Below, piece after piece: positions 8,783-18,055 of a DNA stretch of 64,000 nucleotides. This stretch comes from AC-32 sp963746155 (GTDB taxonomy: Bacteria; Actinomycetota; Thermoleophilia; Gaiellales; Gaiellaceae), in the NCBI GenBank assembly GCA_963746155.1, contig CAVVAB010000012.1, positions 620,001 to 684,000 on the forward strand, given 5' to 3'. Numbering within the stretch: position 1 is the stretch's first letter; every line of letters starts with the position of its first letter. Made by a program: the position numbers and the translations under genes. A model generated the notes under the pieces. It had not been told where the DNA came from. It did not search any database and worked only from the letters and a program-made list of their open reading frames with translations.

Positions 8783-9733
8783 TTACCGGAACTCGTCGAT
8801 GCCGTGGCCGTCTTGCTGCTCCCAGCCGTAGGCGGCGAGGTAGCCCCAGCAGTCGGGCCGGCTGCCGTCGGTGTCCGTGACGCCATAGGCGTCGGCGAGC
8901 TGGCGCGCGCTGACGATCGTGCCTGCCCATCGCTTGGCGTCTCCGGCCCTGGCGAGTGCAGCAACGCCTCTGGCCACATAGGTAGGCGACTCGGAGATCG
9001 CGAAGCCGGGACGCTCGCGGCAGGCGTCCTGCCAGTTCGCCTCGGTGACGCCGAAGTTCTCCAGCATCTTCTCCGAGCGCAGCCAGCCGGGAGTCACGCC
9101 GACGGCCGTCACGGGACTGTCCTCGAGCTCGGCGCTCAGGCCCTTGACGATCCGCTCGACATTGGCCTTGACGAGGTCGTAGTAGAAGCCGACATTCCGC
9201 CGAAACTCGGCGTTGGCCTGCGAGGTGCCGTCCGTCATCTCGACCACAAGGCCGTCCGCTCCGTGGGCCTCGGCGGTGCGCAACAGGAGCGGGATGGCGG
9301 CACGACAGGTGATCAGGTGCGTGTGCACGCCCATCTGCAGCATCCGCAGTCCGCCCGCCCAGTCGTGCTCCCAGAGCGGCTTGTCCCATTCCATGTACCG
9401 GTCGCCGCCGAAGATGTCGTTGACGAGTACGTCCAGCCGGCCCTGGTCGCGCTCGATTCCCGCGACGAGCTCGGCAACCGAGGCGGGGTCTTCGTGATCG
9501 ACCACCAGCGCCGACCCCGCGCCTCCCGCCGCCGCGATCAGGTCCCCGGTCTCCTCGATCGTCTCGGGCCTGCCAATCTCAGAGGGCCCGGACGCCCGGC
9601 TGCTGCGACCGGTCGCGTAGACGTAAAAGCCCGCGCGGGCAAGCTCGACGGCGATCGCACGGCCCGCCCCACGCGTCGCGCCCGCAACCAGCGCCACCTC
9701 ACTGCCCCGCACAACGGCCCTCAGACCTTCCAC
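8783..9733 (-). CDS. Short-chain dehydrogenase/reductase
   Basis: 316-residue intact SDR. Rossmann motif AGATRGAGRAIA near residue 18, NDIFGG in place of the usual NNAG, and the catalytic pair in FYYDLVKANVERI (YxxxK). The C-terminal tail (after about residue 250) is longer than in minimal SDRs. Substrate unknown; the family oxidises or reduces alcohols/ketones with NAD(P). GTG start. One of two fully intact genes in the cassette-like region. Confidence 0.85.
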   Translation of the reverse strand: MEGLRAVVRGSEVALVAGATRGAGRAIAVELARAGFYVYATGRSSRASGPSEIGRPETIEETGDLIAAAGGAGSALVVDHEDPASVAELVAGIERDQGRLDVLVNDIFGGDRYMEWDKPLWEHDWAGGLRMLQMGVHTHLITCRAAIPLLLRTAEAHGADGLVVEMTDGTSQANAEFRRNVGFYYDLVKANVERIVKGLSAELEDSPVTAVGVTPGWLRSEKMLENFGVTEANWQDACRERPGFAISESPTYVARGVAALARAGDAKRWAGTIVSARQLADAYGVTDTDGSRPDCWGYLAAYGWEQQDGHGIDEFR

Positions 9734-9769
9734 CTGCTAGATCGACTTAGTCTTCCACCCGCTAGATCG
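9727..9769. repeat. 18-bp direct repeat at the SDR start
   Basis: CTTCCACCTGCTAGATCG at 9727-9744 and the same with one change at 9752-9769, period 25 bp. The first copy covers the GTG start codon of the SDR gene, so it could be a tandem operator or a slippage duplication. Confidence 0.6.
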
Positions 9770-9800
9770 TTGCGGCGCCCGAGCCGTGAGGTGCATTCGC

Positions 9801-9831
9801 CTGCGCCAGTGTTCGGGAATGTCAGCCCGAG
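9801..9831 (+). repeat. Cassette-associated motif, copy 3 of 9
   Basis: GCGCCAGTGTTCGGGAATGT plus CAGCCCGAG. Sits between the SDR start and the 3' end of the GNAT pseudogene (stop at 9842). Confidence 0.75.
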
Positions 9832-9841
9832 CGGGATCTCC

Positions 9842-10470
9842 TCAAGCGTTAGGACCGACATAGACCCCTGCCCGAGGCCTACGCATCGGCCAAACCGGCG
9901 GGCCGCCTTCTGGCAGTTCAAACACACCCATGTGCAGGAAACCGAGCCGCTCGTACAGTGCCGCGCTACGCTCGCTGCTGGCCTCGATGTACGTCGGTAA
10001 CCCGGCCGAATCGGCTCTCTCGAGCGTCGGTTGCATCAGTGCCGATCCCACGCCCTGTCCCTGCAGAGCGGTGCGCACCCCGACCGTTCGGACGTAGAAG
10101 TGAGGCTCACGTGGGTGTCGCTTCTCCATCGCGCGCTGCACTCTTATCGCGCGCGGCAATCGCGTCCTGAACGCCCACATCCACTTGAGTGTTTACTTCC
10201 GCGCGACTCGCAGCTCCCAGGCGCCGGATGGCAGCTCGGCCACCGCGCCGTCATACCCGGACGTCGTCCACACGGTCCCCCCGTTCGCCAGCACGTACTG
10301 CTCCATCTCGACCACCAACATCGTTCGTAGCCGCGCTTCGGCCCGAGAAGGCTCGGGAAGGAACGATGAGCAGGAGGTCTCGAGAACGCGTCCGCCAGCA
10401 CCGCCGCCACCTTCGGCACCTCATCTGCAGCCGCTGTCCGGACTTCGAGCGGTCTCAACGCGGTGACCAT
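9842..10470 (-). pseudogene. GNAT N-acetyltransferase, broken by a frameshift and an in-frame stop
   Basis: Reads as a ~208-codon GNAT. The N-terminus (ALRPLEVRTAAADEVPKV) is followed by a shift at about 10365 into SFLPEPSRAEARLRTML, then ELRVARK and an in-frame TAA at about 10195. The same frame resumes with RLPRAIR, MEKRHPREPHFYV and the acetyl-CoA site GVRTALQGQGVGSALM, ending at 9842. An in-frame nonsense codon is not explained by an insertion error, so this copy is probably dead. Confidence 0.75.
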
Positions 10471-10497
10471 ATCGTCACCTAGGCCGGTGCCTGTCGC

Positions 10498-10527
10498 CTG
10501 GGCCAGCGTGCGGGAATGTCACCCGAG
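10498..10527 (+). repeat. Cassette-associated motif, copy 4 of 9
   Basis: GGGCCAGCGTGCGGGAATGT then CACCCGAG. Its left end GGCCAGCG is mirrored by CGCTGGCC ending at about 10551, giving a possible long stem around this copy. Confidence 0.8.
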
Positions 10528-10567
10528 CCTTCTAGCTTCTCCAGCGCTGGCCGCGGGGCGGTCGTGC

Positions 10568-10919
10568 CTAGTGCGATGCGACCCTCTCGTCCTGCGAGAC
10601 GTACACGAGGACAGGCGGCGTACAGAGGAGCACAATCACCGTCAGCGTCAAGAAGTTACTCACGACGAGCGTTGTCTCCCACGGCCCCCCGAGGAGGACG
10701 AAACTGGTGGTGTCGAGACTCGAGATGACGACGCCGAAGAACCAGGCCAGGGCTGACCGATGCCACGACGCCAGATGATCAGCGCCTGGATCGCGACAAC
10801 AAACACGAAGCCGCTGGGTCCGCTCATATCGGGATTTCCGGGGAGCAAGACGACGAGGTCGAAGAGCGCCAACAGCACCCTGAAATGAGGATCAACGGTC
10901 GGGCGGGGGAGTCAGTCAT
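10568..10919 (-). pseudogene. Small membrane protein, frameshifted
   Basis: About 117 codons in pieces: start MTDSPARPLILIS, then LLALFDLVVLLPG and FVFVVAIQALIIW, and after a shift near 10745 WFFGVVISSLDTTSFVL and FLTLTVIVLLCTPPV, ending at 10568. Three or four hydrophobic segments suggest an integral membrane protein. I do not recognise the family. It is the sole content between motif copies 4 and 5. Confidence 0.55.
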
Positions 10920-10966
10920 CACTACGGAGATTTTCGCACGTCGAGTCTGGACTTCGAGCGCGCGCC

Positions 10967-10994
10967 GGTGCCAGCGTTCGGGAATGTACCTGAG
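10967..10994 (+). repeat. Cassette-associated motif, copy 5 of 9
   Basis: GGTGCCAGCGTTCGGGAATG followed by TACCTGAG. Separates the membrane-protein remnant from the methyltransferase remnant. Confidence 0.8.
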
Positions 10995-11154
10995 GCGGGT
11001 GCCGCTAACTTGGAGGAGGGGCGGGCGGAATATTCCTCAGCATTTCGCCGAGCTGGGCTGACAGCTCCGAGGACAGGAACGAGCGTCTCGCTGAGTGGGG
11101 CCAACGCGTAACTCGTTTGGGAGTCGGGTACCGTGGCTTCCGGGCGATGAGCGG

Positions 11155-11927
11155 ATGAGCCAGCTGGAATTCGATGAGAGCACCGACCGACGCACGAAGT
11201 GCGCTATGGCACTCGTCGAGGTGCTGCGCCGCCAGGCGGCTGGTCCGCGAGCGCTCGGCGTGCACCGGGCTAGCGACTGGACGTGGGCTGCGGACGGGTT
11301 CTACGTCGCCGAGCTGCTCGAGCACGTGGGATCCGACGGCTCGGTGGTCGGCATCGACAGCAGCCAGCCGATGCTCGCGTGGCGGCGCATCGCTCCCAGG
11401 GGCACGACAACGTCCGTTCCATGAGGCGGACGCCACCTCGCTGCCAGTCGAGAACGCGAGTTCGACGCCGCGCTTTCGGTGCAGGTGCTCGAGAATGTCG
11501 CCGAGGTTCGGCCGCGCTCGGCGAGATGTACCGGGCCTTGCGTGCCGGCGGTCGTCTGGTCTATGGGATGTCGACTGGGCCACCGTGTCCCTGCACACAA
11601 CCGATTGTTCTCGGACGGAGCGCATTCTGCGATCGTGGGACGGACACTTGCGCATCCATCGTTGCCACAGACCCTCACGGCGCAACTCCGGGGGGCGGGG
11701 TTCGCCGGCGTCAAGCTCGAGGGCCACACTTTCGCGACCAACGAGTTCGATCCGGACACATATGGCGGTTTCCTCGTTCCCTTCATCGCACAGTTCGTGG
11801 TCGGGCGTGACGGGATCTCGGAAGACGAGGCGAACGCATGGGAAGCCGAGCAGCGGGAGTTGGCGCAGCGCAGGGAGTTCTTCTTCGCCTGCACCAGTTC
11901 TGCTTCACCGCGACGCGCCCCGGCTAA
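11155..11927 (+). pseudogene. SAM-dependent methyltransferase, decayed
   Basis: About 257 codons of a class I methyltransferase spread over three frames. Start MSQLEFDESTDRRTKCAMAL; a scrambled motif I that realigns to GCGRGFYVAELLEHVG; VVGIDSSQPML (motif II acidic residue); LSVQVLENVAEV (motif IV region); RAGGRLVVWDVDW; and a C-terminal part with GGFLVPFIAQFVVGRDGIS, ending at TAA 11925. At least four indels of both signs. Confidence 0.7.
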
Positions 11928-12027
11928 CAACCGGCTGACAGCGATGGGCCAGGACTCCTCCTTTCGGTCGGAGACCAGCGGCCTGGCGTCCGCTGCTGCG
12001 CTCCGAATACCGCCAATGAACGGGCAA

Positions 12028-12050
12028 CCTCCCGAGACGACTCTCGGAGG
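12028..12050 (+). terminator. Hairpin after the methyltransferase remnant
   Basis: Stem CCTCCCGAGA/TCTCGGAGG with a 4-nt loop and one bulge, 100 nt past the stop. No T-run follows, so factor-independent termination is uncertain. Confidence 0.35.
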
Positions 12051-12079
12051 AGAACCCGAGCTGGGGAGATGCCGGCGAG

Positions 12080-12107
12080 CTGGGCCAGTGTCCAGGAATT
12101 GCGCTCG
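12080..12107 (+). repeat. Cassette-associated motif, copy 6 of 9
   Basis: Diverged copy: CTGGGCCAGTGTCCAGGAAT then TGCGCTCGA. Confidence 0.6.
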
Positions 12108-12125
12108 AACCGGGTGATCGAAACC

Positions 12126-12131
12126 TAGACT
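12126..12131 (+). promoter_or_regulatory. -10 hexamer for the VOC remnant
   Basis: TAGACT, 9 nt before the ATG at 12141; leaderless spacing. Confidence 0.35.
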
Positions 12132-12140
12132 GGGGCTGGC

Positions 12141-12530
12141 ATGGAGGTGCGAGAATGTCCGCTAGGTCGGGATCAGGACACGACGCTGTGAGAAGATAGT
12201 CGCCTCTCGAGACGTCCTCGGCCTACGCGTCAACTCGAGGAACGAGACGATTGAGTTCATGACCTCGGAGGGGGACGAGGTGCAGGTCATGGCGCCCGGA
12301 CACCGTACTACGAGTTCTTCGGCGAGCAGGCGCACGGGCGCGTCCCGCGTTCGAGGTTGACGACGTCCACGGCGCGCCGTGAGTTCGAGGCTGCCGGTCT
12401 TGACGTCATGGGGTCGACCGAGCACGACAGCCGCTGGGAATGGATCCACGTCCGCGCCTCGGACGGGAACCTGTACGAGATCGCCGGTCGTCTGCCTGAG
12501 GGGCGTACGAGAGGTGCGGCGCTAGGGTGA
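12141..12530 (+). pseudogene. VOC/glyoxalase-family protein, frameshifted
   Basis: Pieces of a ~130-residue vicinal-oxygen-chelate protein: DVLGLRVNSRNETIEFM, YYEFFGEQAHG, FEVDDVHGARREFEAAGLD and WEWIHVRASDGNLYEIAGR, the last carrying the usual metal-ligand Glu. Several shifts separate them. The ATG at 12141 has a TAGACT hexamer 9 nt upstream. End at TGA 12528-12530. Confidence 0.6.
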
Positions 12531-12540
12531 AGAGATCGGT

Positions 12541-12569
12541 GCGCCAGCGTTCCGGAATGACGCCTGAGC
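12541..12569 (+). repeat. Cassette-associated motif, copy 7 of 9
   Basis: GCGCCAGCGTTCCGGAATGA then CGCCTGAG. Lies between the VOC remnant and the 3' end of the next GNAT gene. Confidence 0.75.
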
Positions 12570-12612
12570 GGAGACTCTGCGTGCGACCCGCGCCGCGGGT
12601 TTCGCTTCTGCG

Positions 12613-13191
12613 TCAAGCAGCGGGCGTATGTCTCCAGACGACCGTTTTCTGCTGCGTGTGCGCAGGTGTGACGGTCTCGGTCGGTGTCGCGCCGAGTCTT
12701 TCCGCGACGCGCTGAGAACGGACGTTGTTGGGCGAGATCAAAGAGACCAGCAGGTCGATGGATCGGGACTCGTATGCCCAGTCACGGATGGCTGCGGCTG
12801 CTTCGGTCGCATATCCGAAGCCCCAGTGCGCCCGTATCAGGGCCCAGCCGAGTTCGGGCTGAGCATGGCTTCCGGCGCTTGTCCAAGTCGAGGGCGTCCA
12901 GCCGCGTGTGTCGAAGATCATCAGGCCCGCCTGGCCGACCATCCGATGGTCAGTAGCGGTCTCGAGAATGAACGGCCCAAGTCCGTCGGTTCTCCAACCG
13001 CCGATCCCTCCTTCGATCATTGCTCGGGTCTCGTCGAGCTCAGAGACAGGTTCTCTGTTCAAGCCGTGCATGACCACCGGATCCGCGAACAGCTCGTGCA
13101 TGGCCTCCGCATCTTGCGGAGTTGGCGTGCGGAGGCAGAGCCTGTCCGTGTAGAGGCAGATCTGCTCCCACGGCGGGGTGTCGTAAGCCAC
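12613..13191 (-). CDS. GNAT acetyltransferase, RimJ/RimL type
   Basis: Intact 192-residue protein of the Acetyltransf_3 (RimJ/RimL-like) branch: TDRLCLRTPTPQDAEAM start, PELGWALIRAHWGFGYATEA with the acetyl-CoA pyrophosphate loop, and SPNNVRSQRVAERLGA. The acceptor (protein N-terminus, antibiotic or metabolite) is unknown. The GTG start is 6 nt after a TACGGT hexamer on the minus strand (13198-13203). Enclosed by motif copies 7 and 8. Confidence 0.85.
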   Translation of the reverse strand: MAYDTPPWEQICLYTDRLCLRTPTPQDAEAMHELFADPVVMHGLNREPVSELDETRAMIEGGIGGWRTDGLGPFILETATDHRMVGQAGLMIFDTRGWTPSTWTSAGSHAQPELGWALIRAHWGFGYATEAAAAIRDWAYESRSIDLLVSLISPNNVRSQRVAERLGATPTETVTPAHTQQKTVVWRHTPAA

Positions 13192-13197
13192 GCTGAG

Positions 13198-13203
13198 ACC
13201 GTA
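13198..13203 (-). promoter_or_regulatory. -10 hexamer for the GNAT gene
   Basis: TACGGT on the minus strand, 6 nt from the GTG at 13191; leaderless spacing. Confidence 0.4.
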
Positions 13204-13243
13204 GCCGGAGCCTGAGCCCGTAGCTCGCGTGTTTGCAACGCTC

Positions 13244-13272
13244 AGCTGGAGTATTCAGGAATGTCCCTCGAC
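13244..13272 (+). repeat. Cassette-associated motif, copy 8 of 9
   Basis: Diverged: AGCTGGAGTATTCAGGAATG then TCCCTCGA. Confidence 0.5.
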
Positions 13273-13329
13273 CGTCTGTTGTCGCCTTCTGGTGGTAAGG
13301 CGACGGTGAGTAGCAACAGAGGGTCGAGT

Positions 13330-14101
13330 CTAGATCGCGGTCAGGAAGCGCTCGATCATCGAGTTCACCTGCTCGGGCACCTCAAGTTGATGGAAGTGGC
13401 CAGCCCCGACGGTCATCCCATACTGGATATCGGGCTTCAACGTCTGCAGGCGCGACGGATCGTTGCTGCCGCCAGGCGCCGACTGGAGGACGAGCAGCGG
13501 TGAGTTGCACATCATCAGGGCCGAGACCCTGTCCCATCTCGTAACGCCTTCGATTACGCACGGGCAACGGGTAAGGGGACCGAGCACATTGTGTCGACGA
13601 TCTTCTTCCGAAGCTCGTCATCGGCCGTCGGCCCTACTCTCTGCAAGACCGACGCACGCCGCACATCCTCCGCGGCGGGCCCTTTCAGTTGCTTCGCAAG
13701 GTCCGCGTATAGGAGTGCCGTCTCATCCGTGGGATGGACGGGGCCTGGATCGACGGCGACGAGCGCGCTCGGGATTGAGGGGTGCCGCGCACCGAGTTCG
13801 ATTGCGATCATCCCGCCGAGGCTGTGCCGACGACGACCGGCCGCTCGATGCCAACCTCTGCACAGAACCATGTGATGTCGTCGGCGAGGCTCGGGATGTC
13901 GTAGCCGTCGGATGGTGAATCGCTGCGGCCGCAACCGCGGAGCGCGAGAGTCGTGACCGTATGTGTTGGCCTGAAGTAGTCGAACTGCGGTGCAAAGAAC
14001 GTGTGGTCGCAACACCAGCCCGGTACGAAGAGTAGTTCGACGCCGCCGCGTCCGTCCCGCTCGTAATAGAGCCTTAGCCCGTCGCGTTCTGCGTACGGCA
14101 C
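13330..14101 (-). pseudogene. Alpha/beta-hydrolase, frameshifted
   Basis: About 257 codons. N-terminus YAERDGLRLYYERDGRG, oxyanion region LLFVPGWCCDHTFFAPQ, RGCGRSDSPSDGYDIPSL, then a break inside the nucleophile elbow (expected GxSxGG; HSLGGMIAIELG appears in the next frame). The C-terminal third, in another frame, contains the catalytic His in GAGHFHQLEVPEQV. Two shifts (about 13812 and 13565). The fold is clear; the substrate is unknown. Confidence 0.7.
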
Positions 14102-14228
14102 GGCAGGGACGATTCTCTCACAGCGCCGAGGGGGCTCCTTAGCTGGAAACGTGCTGTCGCACTTGCGGGAAGTGCGATAGCCGACCGCGTGGTGGAGTAC
14201 CGAGCGCATCAGGCGATAGCCGCATGAC

Positions 14229-14255
14229 GTGGGCCAGCGTGCTGTCACCTCAGGC
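14229..14255 (+). repeat. Cassette-associated motif, copy 9 of 9 (internal deletion)
   Basis: GTGGGCCAGCGTGC joined directly to TGTCACCTCAGG: matches the consensus except that about five central bases (GGGAA) are missing. Last copy before the backbone resumes. Confidence 0.65.
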
Positions 14256-14265
14256 ACCGTTCTGC

Positions 14266-14818
14266 CTACTGATCCTTCCTACTCAGCGAGTAGAGGTCGA
14301 CCCTGCGGACGAACGGGCCCGGGAGATTCTCGCGCTCGAGCGTCTCGCCGATCTTCTCGGCGACGCGGATCGAGCCGACGTTGTCGGGGGCGATGACCGA
14401 GACCAGCCGCTTCAGGCCGCGCTCGCCGAGCGCCCAGTCGCGGCAGGCGATTGCTCCCTCCGTCGCGTAGCCCTGGTTCCAGTGTGCGTGCCCGAGCGTC
14501 CAGCCGAGCTCGGTCTCGGTCGGTCCCTGCGGGTCCTCGTGCATCGCGTTGACCCAGCGCTCCTGCGTCCCAGAGGAGGAAGCCGACGCGGCCGAGCAGC
14601 AGCTCGTCCTCCTTGCGCAGGACGGTGAAGAGGCCGATTCCGTGCTGCTCCCAGTGGCGGATCATCAGGTCGAGGCCGTTCGAGACCTCCTCGCGGCTCC
14701 GCGCGCCGCCGCGCCCGAGGAAGCGCGTGACCCTCGGGTCGCCGAAGACGGCCATGTATCCGTCGAGATCCGAGCGCTCCGGCTTGCGCAGCAGGAGCCG
14801 CTCGGTCTCGAGCCTCAC
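14266..14818 (-). CDS. GNAT acetyltransferase (second of a coupled pair, frameshifted)
   Basis: RimJ/RimL-like acetyltransferase of about 183 residues: LETERLLLRKPERSDLDG, GRVGFLLWDAERWVN (after removing one extra G at about 14565), ETELGWTLGHAHWNQGYATEG, and APDNVGSIRVAEKIGE. The GTG start overlaps the stop of the upstream paralogue, so the two are translationally coupled; similarity between them points to tandem duplication. Substrate unknown. Confidence 0.75.
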
Positions 14819-15351
14819 TGGTCCAGCGCGAAGAGCTGGGCGTTGCGCGGGCCGAAGACGATGTCGCGCTCGTGCTCGAAGCCGAGCTTGCGCGCCACGT
14901 TCTCGGAGGCGTCGTTGCCGTGGATGATCAGCGCGATCAGCCGCTTGGCGCCGAGCTTCTCGATGGCGTAGTCGCGCGCGGCGCCGGCCGCCTCCGTCGC
15001 GTAGCCCTGGCCCCAGTACGGCTTGCCGAGCGTGTAGCCGACCTCGAGCTCGGTCGGCCCGTCGCCGTTCGCTCTCTTCACCTGCCACGTCTCCGGGTTC
15101 CAGACGATCAGCCCGACGCGGCCGATGATCTCCTCGCCGTCCTTGCGCACGGTCGTGAACAGCCCGAAGCCGTCGGCCTCCCAGCCGTCCATCATGCGCT
15201 GCACCGACCGGGCCGTCTCCTCGGGAGTGAACGTGCGCCCGTCGCCGACGTAGCGCATCACGTCCGGGTCGGCGTACATCGGCGCCAGCGCGTCCGCATC
15301 TTCGAGGGCGGGCGGGCGAAGCAGGAGCCGCTCTGTTTCGAGGGAGATCAC
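14815..15351 (-). CDS. GNAT acetyltransferase (first of a coupled pair)
   Basis: Intact 178-residue RimJ/RimL-like protein: LETERLLLRPPALEDADAL, LEVGYTLGKPYWGQGYATEA (acetyl-CoA loop), GNDASENVARKLGFEHERD. Paralogue of the downstream gene. GTG start, 7 nt after a minus-strand TAGGCT hexamer (15359-15364). Confidence 0.85.
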   Translation of the reverse strand: MISLETERLLLRPPALEDADALAPMYADPDVMRYVGDGRTFTPEETARSVQRMMDGWEADGFGLFTTVRKDGEEIIGRVGLIVWNPETWQVKRANGDGPTELEVGYTLGKPYWGQGYATEAAGAARDYAIEKLGAKRLIALIIHGNDASENVARKLGFEHERDIVFGPRNAQLFALDQ

Positions 15352-15358
15352 GCGCGGC

Positions 15359-15364
15359 AGCCTA
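15359..15364 (-). promoter_or_regulatory. -10 hexamer for the GNAT pair
   Basis: TAGGCT on the minus strand, 7 nt from the GTG at 15351. Confidence 0.4.
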
Positions 15365-15370
15365 CCCAGG

Positions 15371-16114
15371 CTAGAAGGCGAGCTTGATCAGCAAAACGAT
15401 CGCGACGATGGCCGCGACGAGCAGCACGAGCGTGACGAGCCCGCCCGCCGCGTGACGAGCCTGCTTCGCCGGCGAGCCGCTGAGCGAAGCTTCGAGTTGC
15501 TCCTCGACGTACCGGTTGATCCGGTCCTCGAAGCGTTGCTCGAACGCTTCCTCCCGGTCCTCGCCGGTCGCCTTCAGGGGCGGGAACGCCTCCGTCGACT
15601 CATCCAGCGAGAGCTCGTAGACGTGCTCGTGCTGGACGTCCTTCAGATGCTGCTCGCCCAGGTCGCGGACGCTCACGCGCTCGGGCAGCTCGTTCCCGAG
15701 CAGTGCGCGGGTCGTCTCCGAGAGCAGGATCTGGCCGCCGTGTCCGGCCGAGCAGATGCGGGCCGCGCGCACGACGTCGAGCCCGACATAGCCCTCGTCT
15801 CCGACCGTCGGCTCGCCCGTGTGGAGCCCCATCCGCACCTTGACCGTGGCGCCGCCGGGCCATTCGTGGCTCGCAAGCGCGCGCTGGCCGTCGACCGCCG
15901 CGCGCACGGCGTCACGCGCGCGCGGGAACGAATAGAAGAACGCGTCTCCCTGGGTGTCGACCTCGCTCCCGGACTGAGCCCTGAAGACCTCGCGCAGCAG
16001 CCGCCGGTGGTCGGCCACGACCTGCCCGTACGCGTCGCCGAGCTCCTGGAGCAGCCGCGTGGAGCCCTCGATGTCGGTGAAGAGGAACGTGACGGTGCCG
16101 GCCGGAAGGCTCAC
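15371..16114 (-). CDS. Tail-anchored class III adenylate/guanylate cyclase
   Basis: 247 residues. Cyclase homology domain at about residues 5-165: TFLFTDIEGSTRLL with the first metal Asp, VDTQGDAFFYSF with the second, VRMGLHTGEP, and VVRAARICSAGHGGQ with the catalytic Arg region. The last ~22 residues form one hydrophobic helix (LVTLVLLVAAIVAIVLLIKL), so the enzyme should be held at the membrane by its C-terminus with the catalytic domain in the cytoplasm. The GTG at 16114 is preferred over an upstream ATG because it lies 6 nt after TACGGT. Nucleotide (ATP or GTP) not resolved. Confidence 0.85.
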   Translation of the reverse strand: MSLPAGTVTFLFTDIEGSTRLLQELGDAYGQVVADHRRLLREVFRAQSGSEVDTQGDAFFYSFPRARDAVRAAVDGQRALASHEWPGGATVKVRMGLHTGEPTVGDEGYVGLDVVRAARICSAGHGGQILLSETTRALLGNELPERVSVRDLGEQHLKDVQHEHVYELSLDESTEAFPPLKATGEDREEAFEQRFEDRINRYVEEQLEASLSGSPAKQARHAAGGLVTLVLLVAAIVAIVLLIKLAF

Positions 16115-16119
16115 GGAAG

Positions 16120-16126
16120 TACCGTA
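16120..16126. promoter_or_regulatory. Bidirectional -10 heptamer TACCGTA
   Basis: TACCGT on + (16120-16125) is 7 nt before the GTG of the DUF255 gene; TACGGT on - (16126-16121) is 6 nt before the GTG of the cyclase. The two -10 boxes share five bases. Same arrangement as at 4552-4558. Confidence 0.55.
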
Positions 16127-16132
16127 CAAAGC

Positions 16133-18021
<1,889 letters not shown>

Positions 18022-18041
18022 ACCGCCGGCCGCGGCGGCCG

Positions 18042-18047
18042 TAGAGT
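18042..18047 (+). promoter_or_regulatory. -10 hexamer for the liv operon
   Basis: TAGAGT, 8 nt before the GTG start of livG; leaderless spacing. Confidence 0.45.
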
Positions 18048-18055
18048 CACGCGCC

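Noticed and set aside
11485..11505. Extra cassette-motif copy (GAGAATGTC)
   Set aside because: It lies inside methyltransferase motif IV coding sequence (QVLENVAEV) and lacks the CCAGCG part.
7326..14255. Classical integron
   Set aside because: No intI gene, and the repeats do not show a convincing RYYYAAC/GTTRRRY pair; only the layout is integron-like.
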